Origin: an uncultured Gallionellaceae bacterium
Lineage (GTDB): Bacteria > Pseudomonadota > Gammaproteobacteria > Burkholderiales > Gallionellaceae
Assembly (NCBI GenBank): GCA_903847155.1
Contig: CAINCU010000046.1
Span: 1 to 33,892 of the forward strand
Length of the DNA: 33,892 nt
Reading direction: 5' to 3'
In this document: positions 1-6,901 of the stretch, piece by piece
How the letters are laid out: the number at the start of each line of letters is the position of its first letter
Position numbering within the stretch: the stretch's first letter is position 1
The notes under the pieces: model-generated
The model's input: the letters and a program-made list of their open reading frames with translations, nothing else
The model's database searches: none
Told to the model about the DNA's origin: nothing
Translations under genes and position numbers: made by a program

Positions 1-1272
1 GTAGGTTTCCGGTGAACGCGCCTCATCTGCGGCGGCTTCAGTTGCGCCGGAGCCTTGCACCTGCACCAAACTTTCATTCAGCGCCAGATCCTGATGCGCT
101 TCCTTGAGCAGTGTCTGGATCATCTGCTCGGTTTCGGCATACGCGCCTTCGCCGAAATGCTGGTGGCGGATGCGGCCTTGCGCGTCGATCAGGTAATGCG
201 CGGGCCAGTATTCGTTGTGGTAGGCGTTCCAGATCGCGTACTGGTTATCCATCGCCACCGGATAGGTGATACCCAGTTCGCGTACGGCCTGCTCGACGTT
301 GTGCTGGTCTTTTTCGAAGGCGAACTCCGGCGCATGCACGCCAACGATGACCAGACCTTGCGCGCGATATTTTGCGTCCCACGCTTTCAGGTAGGGCAAT
401 GTGCGCAGGCAGTTGATGCAGGAGTAGGTCCAGAAATCCACCAGCACCACTTTGCCGCGCAGCATGTCATTGGTTAACGGCGGCGAGTTGAGCCACAACG
501 TTGCACCCGCCAGCGGCGGCATCATGGCGGCAGCGTCCACTTCGGTGGCGGCGGGGCGTTGTGCCAGACGTTCGATCAGCTTCTGTTCGGTGGCTGTGGT
601 GTTGGCCGAGGTGAACTGCGCGAGGAAGCGCGTATCCCAGCCGAAGGCGATAACCACGATGCCCGCCACCACCACCACCCCCAGCACACGGCGCACCCAT
701 TCCTCCACGCCGAAGCTGCGCTTCATCCAGCCGATGACACGCGCGCTGGCTAGCAAGGCCACCGCCAGCGAAGTCGCCGCTCCGGCAGCGAAGGTCAGCA
801 GCAACAGGGCGCTATACAGATTCACGCCGTGCAGCGCCGCACCCGCCAGCACCAGACCCAGTATCGGCCCGGCGCACGGTGCCCACAAAAAGCCGACGGC
901 CACACCCAGCAATAGCGAGCCTTTCATGCTGTCCTGCTGGTCGGCACGTTGTTGCAAATGTCCGCCGAGCGTGACGAACGGACGCATCATGCGTTCCGAC
1001 CACGATGGGAAAATCAGTGCCAGCCCCAACAACAGCAGCAACAGCATCGCCGCGTAACGCCCGTATTGGTTGACCTCCACCAGCCACGCACCACCCACCG
1101 CGGCCAGGCTGGCGAGCACGGTGAACGTCGCCGCCATGCCGAGCAGGATGGGCAAACCGGAGCGGCGGAACGATTGCTCGGAACGCGCAAAGACGAACGG
1201 CAGCACCGGCAACACACACGGGCTGAGGATGGTGAGGATGCCGCCGAGGTAGGCGAGCAGAAAAATTAACAT
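1..1272 (-). CDS. dipZ: DipZ-type thiol:disulfide interchange protein (C-terminus cut by window edge)
   Basis: Seen: 424 residues of an open frame running off the left edge. Residues 1-215 form a CcdA/DsbD-like membrane domain with paired cysteine motifs SPCVLP (C19) and APCAGP (C133). Residues about 255-395 form a TlpA-like thioredoxin domain with active site CINC (285-288). Family knowledge: DipZ proteins are about 570-600 residues, move electrons from cytoplasmic thioredoxin across the inner membrane, and end in a carbohydrate-binding-like module that would lie outside this window. The start is ATG with GGAG about 9 nt upstream. It lies downstream of msrB, which suggests it reduces the periplasmic methionine sulfoxide reductases. 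The domain call is secure; the electron acceptor is inferred. Confidence 0.9.
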   Translation of the reverse strand, partial: MLIFLLAYLGGILTILSPCVLPVLPFVFARSEQSFRRSGLPILLGMAATFTVLASLAAVGGAWLVEVNQYGRYAAMLLLLLLGLALIFPSWSERMMRPFVTLGGHLQQRADQQDSMKGSLLLGVAVGFLWAPCAGPILGLVLAGAALHGVNLYSALLLLTFAAGAATSLAVALLASARVIGWMKRSFGVEEWVRRVLGVVVVAGIVVIAFGWDTRFLAQFTSANTTATEQKLIERLAQRPAATEVDAAAMMPPLAGATLWLNSPPLTNDMLRGKVVLVDFWTYSCINCLRTLPYLKAWDAKYRAQGLVIVGVHAPEFAFEKDQHNVEQAVRELGITYPVAMDNQYAIWNAYHNEYWPAHYLIDAQGRIRHQHFGEGAYAETEQMIQTLLKEAHQDLALNESLVQVQGSGATEAAADEARSPETY

Positions 1273-1286
1273 GGGAATCTCCATTG

Positions 1287-1321
1287 GTAGGATGGGTATC
1301 GCTGCGCTCCACCCATCCTAC
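1287..1321. repeat. Palindromic intergenic repeat (11-bp stem)
   Basis: GTAGGATGGGT and its exact complement ACCCATCCTAC flank a 13-nt loop. It resembles the short GTAGGATGGGT-type palindromes scattered between genes in many proteobacteria. It lies between msrB and dipZ, so it would be transcribed as a hairpin if they are cotranscribed. Confidence 0.6.
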
Positions 1322-1341
1322 GATTTAGCAATTCAGGTTTT

Positions 1342-1408
1342 GTCATTCCGGCGAAGGCCGGAATCCAGTGTGTTAAATCAACTGGACACCGGCCTTCGCC
1401 GGTGTGAC
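1342..1408. repeat. Palindromic REP-like repeat, two GC-rich hairpins
   Basis: A GTCATTCCGGC-GAAG-GCCGGAAT hairpin is followed by a second hairpin (CACCGGC-CTTC-GCCGGTG), with matching outer arms (TCCAGT/ACTGGA and GTCA/TGAC). Such GTCATTCC-type elements are common dispersed repeats in beta- and gammaproteobacteria. It may act as a partial terminator or mRNA stabiliser after msrB. Confidence 0.65.
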
Positions 1409-1427
1409 GAATTCCTGATAACAGTTT

Positions 1428-1967
1428 TTATTTCGGTTTCGGCACAAACCGCAGCGCAACGGTGTTCATGCAATAGCGCAGTCCGGTAGGCTTAGGGCCG
1501 TCGTCGAACACATGACCCAGATGCGCATCGCAAAGAGTGCAGCGTACTTCGGTGCGCATCATGCCGTACATGGAATCGGTGACAACGTGCACGTTCTCCT
1601 GTGCGATGGGTTGCCAGAAGCTGGGCCAGCCGGTGCCGGAATCGTATTTGGATTTCGCGTCGAACAGTGCGTTGTCGCAGCACACGCAGCGGTAAAGCCC
1701 CTGCTCGTGCCGGTTGTAACCGGGTTGCGAGAACGCGCGCTCGGTGCCTTGTTGCCGTGTCACTTCATAGGCCAATGACGACAGGGTTTTTTTCCACTCG
1801 GCTTCTTTATGTACCTTGGGCACGGTGGCCAATCCCAGCGGCTTGCCATCGTCGGAAAAGCGCATGACTGATACTTCATCGTTGGCGGGCGTCATCCCGC
1901 CAAAAGAGCGCGTTGAGAACGCCAGCGCCACCCCGGATAAAGCATGTAAGAATTCTCTGCGTAGCAT
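1428..1967 (-). CDS. msrB: Periplasmic peptide-methionine (R)-S-oxide reductase with Tat signal
   Basis: It reduces the R-epimer of methionine sulfoxide in proteins. Seen: 179 residues; an N-terminal twin-arginine type signal (RREFLHALSG, residues 3-12); structural zinc cysteines C94/C97 and C143/C146; the GTGWPSFWQP core (111-120); catalytic C166 in RYCMN. The start is well supported by AGGAGGTGA, a near-perfect Shine-Dalgarno, a few bases upstream. Most bacterial MsrB proteins are cytoplasmic, so the export signal points to an envelope role together with the secreted MsrA nearby. It has its own candidate sigma-F promoter at 2030-2055 and is followed by dipZ, its likely electron source. Confidence 0.95.
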   Translation of the reverse strand: MLRREFLHALSGVALAFSTRSFGGMTPANDEVSVMRFSDDGKPLGLATVPKVHKEAEWKKTLSSLAYEVTRQQGTERAFSQPGYNRHEQGLYRCVCCDNALFDAKSKYDSGTGWPSFWQPIAQENVHVVTDSMYGMMRTEVRCTLCDAHLGHVFDDGPKPTGLRYCMNTVALRFVPKPK

Positions 1968-2029
1968 GATGTCACCTCCTGTGAATCTGGTTGAAACCGA
2001 TACTTTGGTTATCTCTATCTGCTACTTGA

Positions 2030-2055
2030 TTCGTTTTTGCCCGAAAAATAGTTAC
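2030..2055 (-). promoter_or_regulatory. Candidate ECF sigma-F promoter for msrB(-dipZ)
   Basis: On the minus strand GTAACT is followed by exactly 16 nt and CGAA. The Caulobacter SigF consensus is GTAACC-N16-CGAA, so 9 of 10 positions match with the right spacing. Transcription would start near 2022, giving a leader of roughly 55 nt before msrB. The spacer resembles that of the promoter at 3849-3874 (a T-run after the -35 element). Confidence 0.7.
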
Positions 2056-2096
2056 AGAATCTTTCCAATACCAAGGCGACACATCGCAAATTTGAT

Positions 2097-2804
2097 CTAC
2101 GACACAAACGGCGGCGCGCGGCCGACCAATGCTTCCGCCATGATCAACTCATCGTCGGTATGGTTGGGATGCGTCAGACGATCCGCTTCATGGATGCATT
2201 GTCCGGCGGATCCCTTGCCGTAGATATATAGCGGCTTGTCGTGATGCTTGGACACTACCGTCTCGTTGCTGGTTGCATCGCCGTTGGCGCTGACATCCAC
2301 TTCGCCGTAGCAATCGCAGAAATAGGTTTTCTCCGGCCCCGCTTCCAGATAAACCCCGGTGCCGCGAATGCCGATGGTGGCCGTCGGCGTTGCTATGCGC
2401 AGGCCTTTGTTGCGCGACACGGAAAGCAGCTTGCCGGCAAACAGGCGCAAACCGCCGATCAATAGCGAGGCGAGATCGTTGCTGTCTTTGCGCTCGATCA
2501 CCAGATGGCTGCCGCCGCGCAACAGCATGGCATGGTCGCCAACCACGAACACCAGTTCGGCGCCCTCTGCGGTCTTCACCGTGTCGCCGGGGACGATGCG
2601 CGTGTTGGCATCCACCCGGTTGCCGTTCACCCAGGCATGCCCCTTCACCCGATACACCGACTGCGTGGCAGGCAATTTTTCTGGCGGACTGAAAATTCCC
2701 GCGATGGCTCTGCCGGCTGGCAGCAGCAACACCAGCAACGCAGCACCCACGCCTTGCACCAAACGTCTGCGTTGCAAATTGGTCGGCATATATTTCTGGC
2801 TCAT
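2097..2804 (-). CDS. Tat-exported FecR-domain protein
   Basis: Seen: 235 residues. An RRR-plus-hydrophobic export signal (residues 12-36, ending AIAG) is followed by a FecR domain at about 50-160, with the typical VKGHAWVNG, GDTVKTAEGAELV and TIGIRGTGVYLE blocks. A cysteine pair FCDC (163, 165) and C203 could be redox active. FecR domains are usually in anti-sigma regulators of iron uptake, but this protein lacks an N-terminal cytoplasmic sigma-binding region, so it is better seen as a periplasmic sensor or structural protein. The chosen ATG has GGAG 6-7 nt upstream; an in-frame ATG at 2816 lacks a Shine-Dalgarno. It sits 45 nt after msrA, probably in the same operon. Specific role unknown. 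Confidence 0.8.
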   Translation of the reverse strand: MSQKYMPTNLQRRRLVQGVGAALLVLLLPAGRAIAGIFSPPEKLPATQSVYRVKGHAWVNGNRVDANTRIVPGDTVKTAEGAELVFVVGDHAMLLRGGSHLVIERKDSNDLASLLIGGLRLFAGKLLSVSRNKGLRIATPTATIGIRGTGVYLEAGPEKTYFCDCYGEVDVSANGDATSNETVVSKHHDKPLYIYGKGSAGQCIHEADRLTHPNHTDDELIMAEALVGRAPPFVS

Positions 2805-2849
2805 TTGGCGCTCCATCGGTTGATTGGGGTTAATTGCGGCACAGCAACA

Positions 2850-3473
2850 TTATTGGTACAGCGCCGGAAATTGCCTGTGCAAATGGCTAAGCTTGGGCTG
2901 ATCGTTGAACACAATGTAAGGTTGGAACGGATGTAGCGCTAGATAATTCTGGTGGTAATCCTCCGCCGGATAGAACTGTTTCAGCGGCACTACCTGGGTG
3001 ACGATGGGCGAAGAAAAAGCGTGCGTAGCGGTGAGTCTTTGAATATAGCTTTGTGCGATATTCATCTGCTCGGTGCTGGTGTAAAAGATCGCCGAACGGT
3101 ATTGGCTGCCCGTGTCCGGCCCTTGGCGGTTCAGCTCGGTCGGGTCGTGTGCCACATAAAAGAACACTTGCAGCAGTTGCTGGTAGGAAACCTGTTGCAG
3201 ATTGAAATTCACGCGCACCGACTCAGCATGCCCGGTGCGGCCCGTGCTCACATCGTCGTAATGCGCGGTGTCGGCATCGCCGCCTGCATAGCCGGACACC
3301 ACATCCGTCACGCCTTTGACGTGCTTGAATACGGCATCCACGCCCCAGAAGCAGCCGCCCGCGAACACCGCCGTCTGCTCGACAGGTTCGGCTCTGACGC
3401 TGGTCAGCCCGGCCAGACCCAGCAACAGGAACAGGCTGCTGCCGATGATCAAATTGCTGTTGATGCTTAACAT
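2850..3473 (-). CDS. msrA: Secreted peptide-methionine (S)-S-oxide reductase
   Basis: It reduces the S-epimer of methionine sulfoxide. Seen: 207 residues; a Sec signal peptide (1-28, cleavage after VRA); catalytic motif GGCFWG with C41; the conserved HDPTELNRQGPDTGSQYRSA core; the YHQNYL/PYI C-terminal block. C41 is the only cysteine in the protein, so no resolving cysteine is present and regeneration must use an external thiol, plausibly DipZ. The start at 3473 is chosen because AAAGGAG precedes it; an upstream in-frame ATG at 3494 has no Shine-Dalgarno and would place residues before the signal peptide. It follows the methionine-rich peptide gene by 35 nt. Confidence 0.95.
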   Translation of the reverse strand: MLSINSNLIIGSSLFLLLGLAGLTSVRAEPVEQTAVFAGGCFWGVDAVFKHVKGVTDVVSGYAGGDADTAHYDDVSTGRTGHAESVRVNFNLQQVSYQQLLQVFFYVAHDPTELNRQGPDTGSQYRSAIFYTSTEQMNIAQSYIQRLTATHAFSSPIVTQVVPLKQFYPAEDYHQNYLALHPFQPYIVFNDQPKLSHLHRQFPALYQ

Positions 3474-3508
3474 GATGACTCTCCTTTCACTCATCCGAAA
3501 CTGTATTG

Positions 3509-3760
3509 CTATTTACCCATCGAATCCTGCATGGGCATGGCTTCTTTTTTCATGGACTTCTTGTGCATTGGTTTCTTTTTTGCCATAGAAGTTTTGTTCA
3601 TGGCGCTATCGTCCTTTGAGTCTTTTTTCATCATGGCATCCTTACTCATGCCATCGTTGTTCATTGCACCTTTGTCCATCGGCATTGCATCCATGGCCAG
3701 TGCCAAGCCACTTGATGCGGTCAGGCAAAGTGCGAGTAATACGGAAGAAAGTTTGTTCAT
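3509..3760 (-). CDS. mrpX: Secreted methionine-rich peptide, MXKDX-repeat / MrpX-like
   Basis: Seen: 83 residues; a Sec signal (1-22, cleaved after LALA); then a 61-residue mature chain with 14 methionines, mostly spaced with Lys and Asp (MDKG, MSKD, MKKD, MHKK). There is no cysteine or aromatic residue in the mature chain. This matches the 'pentapeptide MXKDX repeat' small-protein type. Established: in Azospira suillum a periplasmic methionine-rich peptide (MrpX) under SigF/NrsF control scavenges hypochlorite by methionine oxidation and is regenerated by a sulfoxide reductase. Here the gene lies between msrA and sigF/nrsF and has a sigma-F type promoter. AAGGAGAT lies 6 nt before the ATG. 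Copper binding is an alternative role. The symbol is by analogy. Confidence 0.85.
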   Translation of the reverse strand: MNKLSSVLLALCLTASSGLALAMDAMPMDKGAMNNDGMSKDAMMKKDSKDDSAMNKTSMAKKKPMHKKSMKKEAMPMQDSMGK

Positions 3761-3848
3761 TTAAATCTCCTTGATTAAAGTAATTGGCTTCAACGCCTAT
3801 GGTTTGGTATTGTGAAATCAGGCAATACAACCCCCCTGCGCAAGTTAG

Positions 3849-3874
3849 TTCGAGCGGCGCGGAAAAAAGGTTAC
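3849..3874 (-). promoter_or_regulatory. Candidate ECF sigma-F promoter for mrpX-msrA-fecR
   Basis: The minus strand reads GTAACC, 16 nt, CGAA, an exact match to the sigma-F consensus reported for Caulobacter. It lies in the divergent region between mrpX and the sigma factor gene. Transcription would start near 3841, leaving a leader of about 80 nt before the mrpX ATG. Confidence 0.8.
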
Positions 3875-3894
3875 AAATAATTTTTGGAAATTGA

Positions 3895-4434
3895 TTGACA
3901 GAGCAAACCAACAATCTGGAAGCGCTGATGCGCCAGTCTCTGGCTGGAGACCAGCGCGCTTATGTCGAATTGCTGCAAGCCACCACACGCTTGCTGCGTC
4001 CTTTTCTGTCCAAACGCCTAAGTTTTTCCAGCGAGGTGGATGACGTGTTGCAGGAGATACTCATCTCTATCCACAAGGCGCGCCATACCTATGACGGCCA
4101 GCGCCCCTACAAGCCGTGGGCGTTCGCTATCGCCAGTTTTCGCCTGCAAGATCACCTGCGCATGCTCTACGCCGACCAGTTGCGCCATGCCACCGATTTC
4201 GACGAGCTGGAAGAAAGTTTGCATGAAGATGTAACCGAATCCGCGATCAGCTACGAATCAATCAGCAAGGAAGTGGAAAAACTTCCCGAGAAGCAGGCGA
4301 CCATCCTGCGCTTGATGCATCAGGACGGTTTCACCGCCAAGGAAGTGGCCGAGAAGATCGGCATGAAAGAATCGGCAGTGAAAGTCGCGGCGCACCGCGC
4401 CTACAAAGTATTAAAAGAAAGATTGGAAAGATAA
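3895..4434 (+). CDS. sigF: ECF sigma factor, SigF type
   Basis: Directs RNA polymerase to stress promoters. Seen: 179 residues; sigma-70 region 2 at about 18-95 (including SSEVDDVLQEI and the promoter-melting segment RPYKPWAFAIASFRLQDH) and region 4 at about 125-177 (LPEKQATILRL, then a helix-turn-helix TAKEVAEKIGMKESAVKVAAHRA). The start is TTG, since an in-frame stop lies immediately upstream; an ATG at 3928 preceded by GGAAG would remove conserved N-terminal residues. The ATG of the anti-sigma gene overlaps its stop codon (TAATG), so the two are translationally coupled. No GTAACC-N16-CGAA copy faces this gene, so positive autoregulation is not evident. Confidence 0.9.
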   Translation: MTEQTNNLEALMRQSLAGDQRAYVELLQATTRLLRPFLSKRLSFSSEVDDVLQEILISIHKARHTYDGQRPYKPWAFAIASFRLQDHLRMLYADQLRHATDFDELEESLHEDVTESAISYESISKEVEKLPEKQATILRLMHQDGFTAKEVAEKIGMKESAVKVAAHRAYKVLKERLER

Positions 4435-5069
4435 TGACCAACATCAATGACCTCGTGGCCAACCTGGCGCAAGAGGCGAGCGCAGTGAAACCGGCACCGC
4501 ACCCGTTCCTGCTCAGCCTGCAATGGATGGGCGCTGCCGCCATCTATCTGGCCGTGTCGCTTGCCTTCTCCGGCCTGCGCCCGCAAATTGTCGAACACCT
4601 GCAAAACGTGTGGTTCGCCGCCGAAATCGCCACGCTGCTCACTCTCTTCATCGTCACCTCGCTCAGTGCCGCGTTGCTAGCCTTCCCTGACTTGCACCAG
4701 AAACGCCGTCTAGCGTTCGCGCCAATTGCTTCCTTCGCGCTGTTTTTGCTCGTCATGATTTTCGCTTGGGGCGCCGACAGCCCGCCCGCGCCGTTGCCGG
4801 TACACAGCTTCGAATGCACACTCAGCATCACCCTGATGACACTGTTGCCCGCCGTGTGGACGTTCTACTCCCTGCGCCAATATGCCAGCACCCACTATCA
4901 CTTGGCAGGCTGCGTCGCCTCGCTCTCCGCGTTCAGCGTCGGTGCACTCTGGATGCGCCTGCATGAGGCCAACGACTCGATCGCCCACGTTGTCGAGTGG
5001 CATTACCTGCCGATGCTGGGCATCGGCTTGCTGGGCTTGTGGCTGGGAAAAGTATTCTTGAAATGGTGA
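4434..5069 (+). CDS. nrsF: NrsF-family (DUF1109) membrane anti-sigma factor
   Basis: Seen: 211 residues with six predicted membrane spans (about 27-47, 62-83, 94-112, 128-147, 156-174, 190-208) after a short cytoplasmic N-terminus. Family knowledge: NrsF/DUF1109 proteins are encoded next to SigF and hold it at the membrane until oxidants or metals act, with conserved cysteines implicated in sensing in Caulobacter and Azospira. Two cysteines are present here, C128 (in FECTLS) and C160 (in AGCVAS), both near predicted membrane edges. The one-base overlap with sigF supports a sigma/anti-sigma pair made in fixed ratio. Confidence 0.88.
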   Translation: MTNINDLVANLAQEASAVKPAPHPFLLSLQWMGAAAIYLAVSLAFSGLRPQIVEHLQNVWFAAEIATLLTLFIVTSLSAALLAFPDLHQKRRLAFAPIASFALFLLVMIFAWGADSPPAPLPVHSFECTLSITLMTLLPAVWTFYSLRQYASTHYHLAGCVASLSAFSVGALWMRLHEANDSIAHVVEWHYLPMLGIGLLGLWLGKVFLKW

Positions 5070-5106
5070 CGAACGGCACTGATTTCATTTAACACACCTC
5101 ATGGAG

Positions 5107-5127
5107 ATGCCCGTCAATAGGCGATCT
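5107..5127 (+). repeat. 21-nt repeat, copy A (inverted partner at 7751-7771)
   Basis: Core GCCCGTCAATAGGCGATCT, with AT in front, recurs exactly as the reverse complement 2.6 kb away. Both copies are intergenic. The 157-nt gap between nrsF and the antiporter contains nothing else I recognise. Confidence 0.6.
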
Positions 5128-5226
5128 ACGCTGTGCGTTTGATGGAGATTGCCGAGGTTATTTGATTGCAGGCAATGCAGATTTTGGTAGCTGCCAATTG
5201 TTAATTTGAAGCTTGGGTGACTAGCT

Positions 5227-6528
5227 TTACTTGCCGCGCCGCCAGAAAAGTCCCATTAACGGTTTGACGCTGGTGCCGTGAAGCAGGATAGAAAGCGTGA
5301 CAACAATCAGGGTCATTTGTATCAGTTGCAGCGACAGTGTTTCTGACAGCCCGTTTTCAATTGCGTACATCAGGTAGTAAAGCGAGCCGATTCCGCGCAC
5401 ACCGAACCAGCCTGTCATGCCGCGTATGCGCCATGAGGTGTGCGTGCCCAGCAGGCCGACGACGACGCTGATCGGTCGCGCAATCACAAACAAGAACAGC
5501 GCCAACCACACTGCTTGCCATGTCCACGAATTTAGATACAGCGAGCCTCCGATCAGGAGTACCAGCACCACTTCCGAGAGTCTTTCCAGATGTTCTTTGA
5601 ACACCAATGCCCCCTCGCTGACCGTTTCCGCTGGCTCTAATTCAGTTCGTGCTTTTCCGCTTGCACGTGCGGATTGCTGGGTTTTGCTTGCGTCAAAGGC
5701 CACTTGCGCAGCTTTTGCCAGCTTCAGTTCGGTTTGGCGCAGCGCGACAGCGGCGAAGAATACCGCCAGAAAACCCCAGCCGTTAACCATCACAGTCAAG
5801 CCGTAAACGATACCAATCATGCCGAGGCCGAGGAAGTCGTCCATGAGTTGGTGCTGGTGCGGTTTGCTGCGCAACTTCCAGCCTATACGCGCTAGTGCAA
5901 TGCCTGCCAAAACCCCGATGACTACGCCAGCCAATGTGGCCCAGAGTACATCCACCATTATCCATGTCATTCCAAAATTTCCGAGATCATGCAAGCCGAG
6001 CATTCCCATGCCCAGCATCACGAACGGAAACGCGCTACCGTCGTTCATGCCTGCTTCGCAGGTCAAGGTAAAACGCAACTTGTCGTGGTCGCCGGGATGG
6101 CGGATCTGCACATCGGTAGCCAACACCGGATCTGTCGGCGCCAGAATCGCGCCCAGCAGCACGCCTGCTCCCAATGGCAGATCCAGCAAATAGTATGCAA
6201 AGGCTGCCACCGCGGCGACGGTGATGGTCATGGAAACTGTCGCCAGCAAAATTGGCGCGCGCCATTGGGAAAAGCTGAACGGAACCGGCATTTTGACACC
6301 GGCAGAAAACAGGGAGATTAATACCGCGACTTCTGTCAGCACTTCCAACAGTGCTGATTCCTTGAGTGGGTTGAAATGAAATAAATCGAACGCACTAGGG
6401 CCGACCAGCACGCCCACTGCCAGATAGATAATGGCGGAGGTGATTGGCGAACGCTTGAGGATGGATGCAGTGAGGCCCATGAACAGCAACAGTCCGCCTA
6501 CGAATATGAACCATTGTGCGTCAGTCAT
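5227..6528 (-). CDS. CPA1-family Na+/H+ (cation:proton) antiporter
   Basis: Exchanges monovalent cations for protons across the inner membrane. Seen: 433 residues with about 12 hydrophobic segments. The CPA1 ion-site signatures are present: PTDPVLATD (131-139, D133) and EAGMNDGSAFP (158-168, N162/D163), with conserved RPxSV late in the protein. A charged cytoplasmic insert (about 275-305, rich in Ser/Ala/Arg/Glu) interrupts the membrane domain. There is no C-terminal CNMP, RCK or TrkA domain. It stands alone, facing away from the flanking genes; which cation it moves cannot be told from sequence. Confidence 0.88.
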   Translation of the reverse strand: MTDAQWFIFVGGLLLFMGLTASILKRSPITSAIIYLAVGVLVGPSAFDLFHFNPLKESALLEVLTEVAVLISLFSAGVKMPVPFSFSQWRAPILLATVSMTITVAAVAAFAYYLLDLPLGAGVLLGAILAPTDPVLATDVQIRHPGDHDKLRFTLTCEAGMNDGSAFPFVMLGMGMLGLHDLGNFGMTWIMVDVLWATLAGVVIGVLAGIALARIGWKLRSKPHQHQLMDDFLGLGMIGIVYGLTVMVNGWGFLAVFFAAVALRQTELKLAKAAQVAFDASKTQQSARASGKARTELEPAETVSEGALVFKEHLERLSEVVLVLLIGGSLYLNSWTWQAVWLALFLFVIARPISVVVGLLGTHTSWRIRGMTGWFGVRGIGSLYYLMYAIENGLSETLSLQLIQMTLIVVTLSILLHGTSVKPLMGLFWRRGK

Positions 6529-6717
6529 GGATACGTTTCGGATACATAAGGAAATTCAGATTATGTTTGGTGTTGATAACCAGCCACTTAGGCCGATTTT
6601 GGACAAGCAAGTTGAAGGCAGGATGCCCTATCTGGCTCAGGTAAGTTGGCAGCCTTAGCGATGGCCGGCGTTGCTGGCAAATCAATAAGGCAGTTGCTGC
6701 ACATCTGGAAGTTGGCT

Positions 6718-6873
6718 TTAACGCGCGCCCTTGTGATCTTTTTGGCCGTCATTTTTATGCCTGCCTGCAACCTCAAGCGCTTCAGCTTTCTGCTTTTGCT
6801 TGTTGGCTTCTGCTACCGGAAAAGGATGTGCCGGTACGGGTTTCTGATTCGTTTTTTTGGTTTGCTGAGTCAT
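6718..6873 (-). CDS. Small basic hydrophilic protein, 51 aa, unknown function
   Basis: I do not recognise it. The reading frame is open further upstream, but the ATG at 6873 has a strong Shine-Dalgarno (AGGAGG, 6 nt away), so this start is chosen. The product is very rich in Lys, Gln, Ala and His, has a KPVPAHPFPV stretch (11-20) and no hydrophobic segment; it looks cytoplasmic and perhaps unstructured. A perfect 9-bp hairpin lies in its leader. Codon use and size allow a real small protein, but only the ribosome site supports it directly. Confidence 0.5.
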   Translation of the reverse strand: MTQQTKKTNQKPVPAHPFPVAEANKQKQKAEALEVAGRHKNDGQKDHKGAR

Positions 6874-6901
6874 TAAAGCCTCCTGATTAATTAGCTCTTC
6901 A

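Noticed and set aside
55-1057. Plus-strand open frames of 140 and 201 codons and minus-strand frames at 467-700 and 812-1312
   Set aside because: They are shadows of the minus-strand dipZ gene, whose cysteine motifs and membrane pattern are unmistakable.
3761-3894. Sigma-F type promoter facing sigF itself
   Set aside because: No GTAAC-N16-CGAA on the plus strand; GTAATT near 3779 lacks a CGAA partner at 16 nt.
6646-6876. Plus-strand 76-codon frame with hydrophobic start
   Set aside because: Opposes the 51-aa gene, which has a much better ribosome site; no Shine-Dalgarno ahead of the plus-strand ATG.
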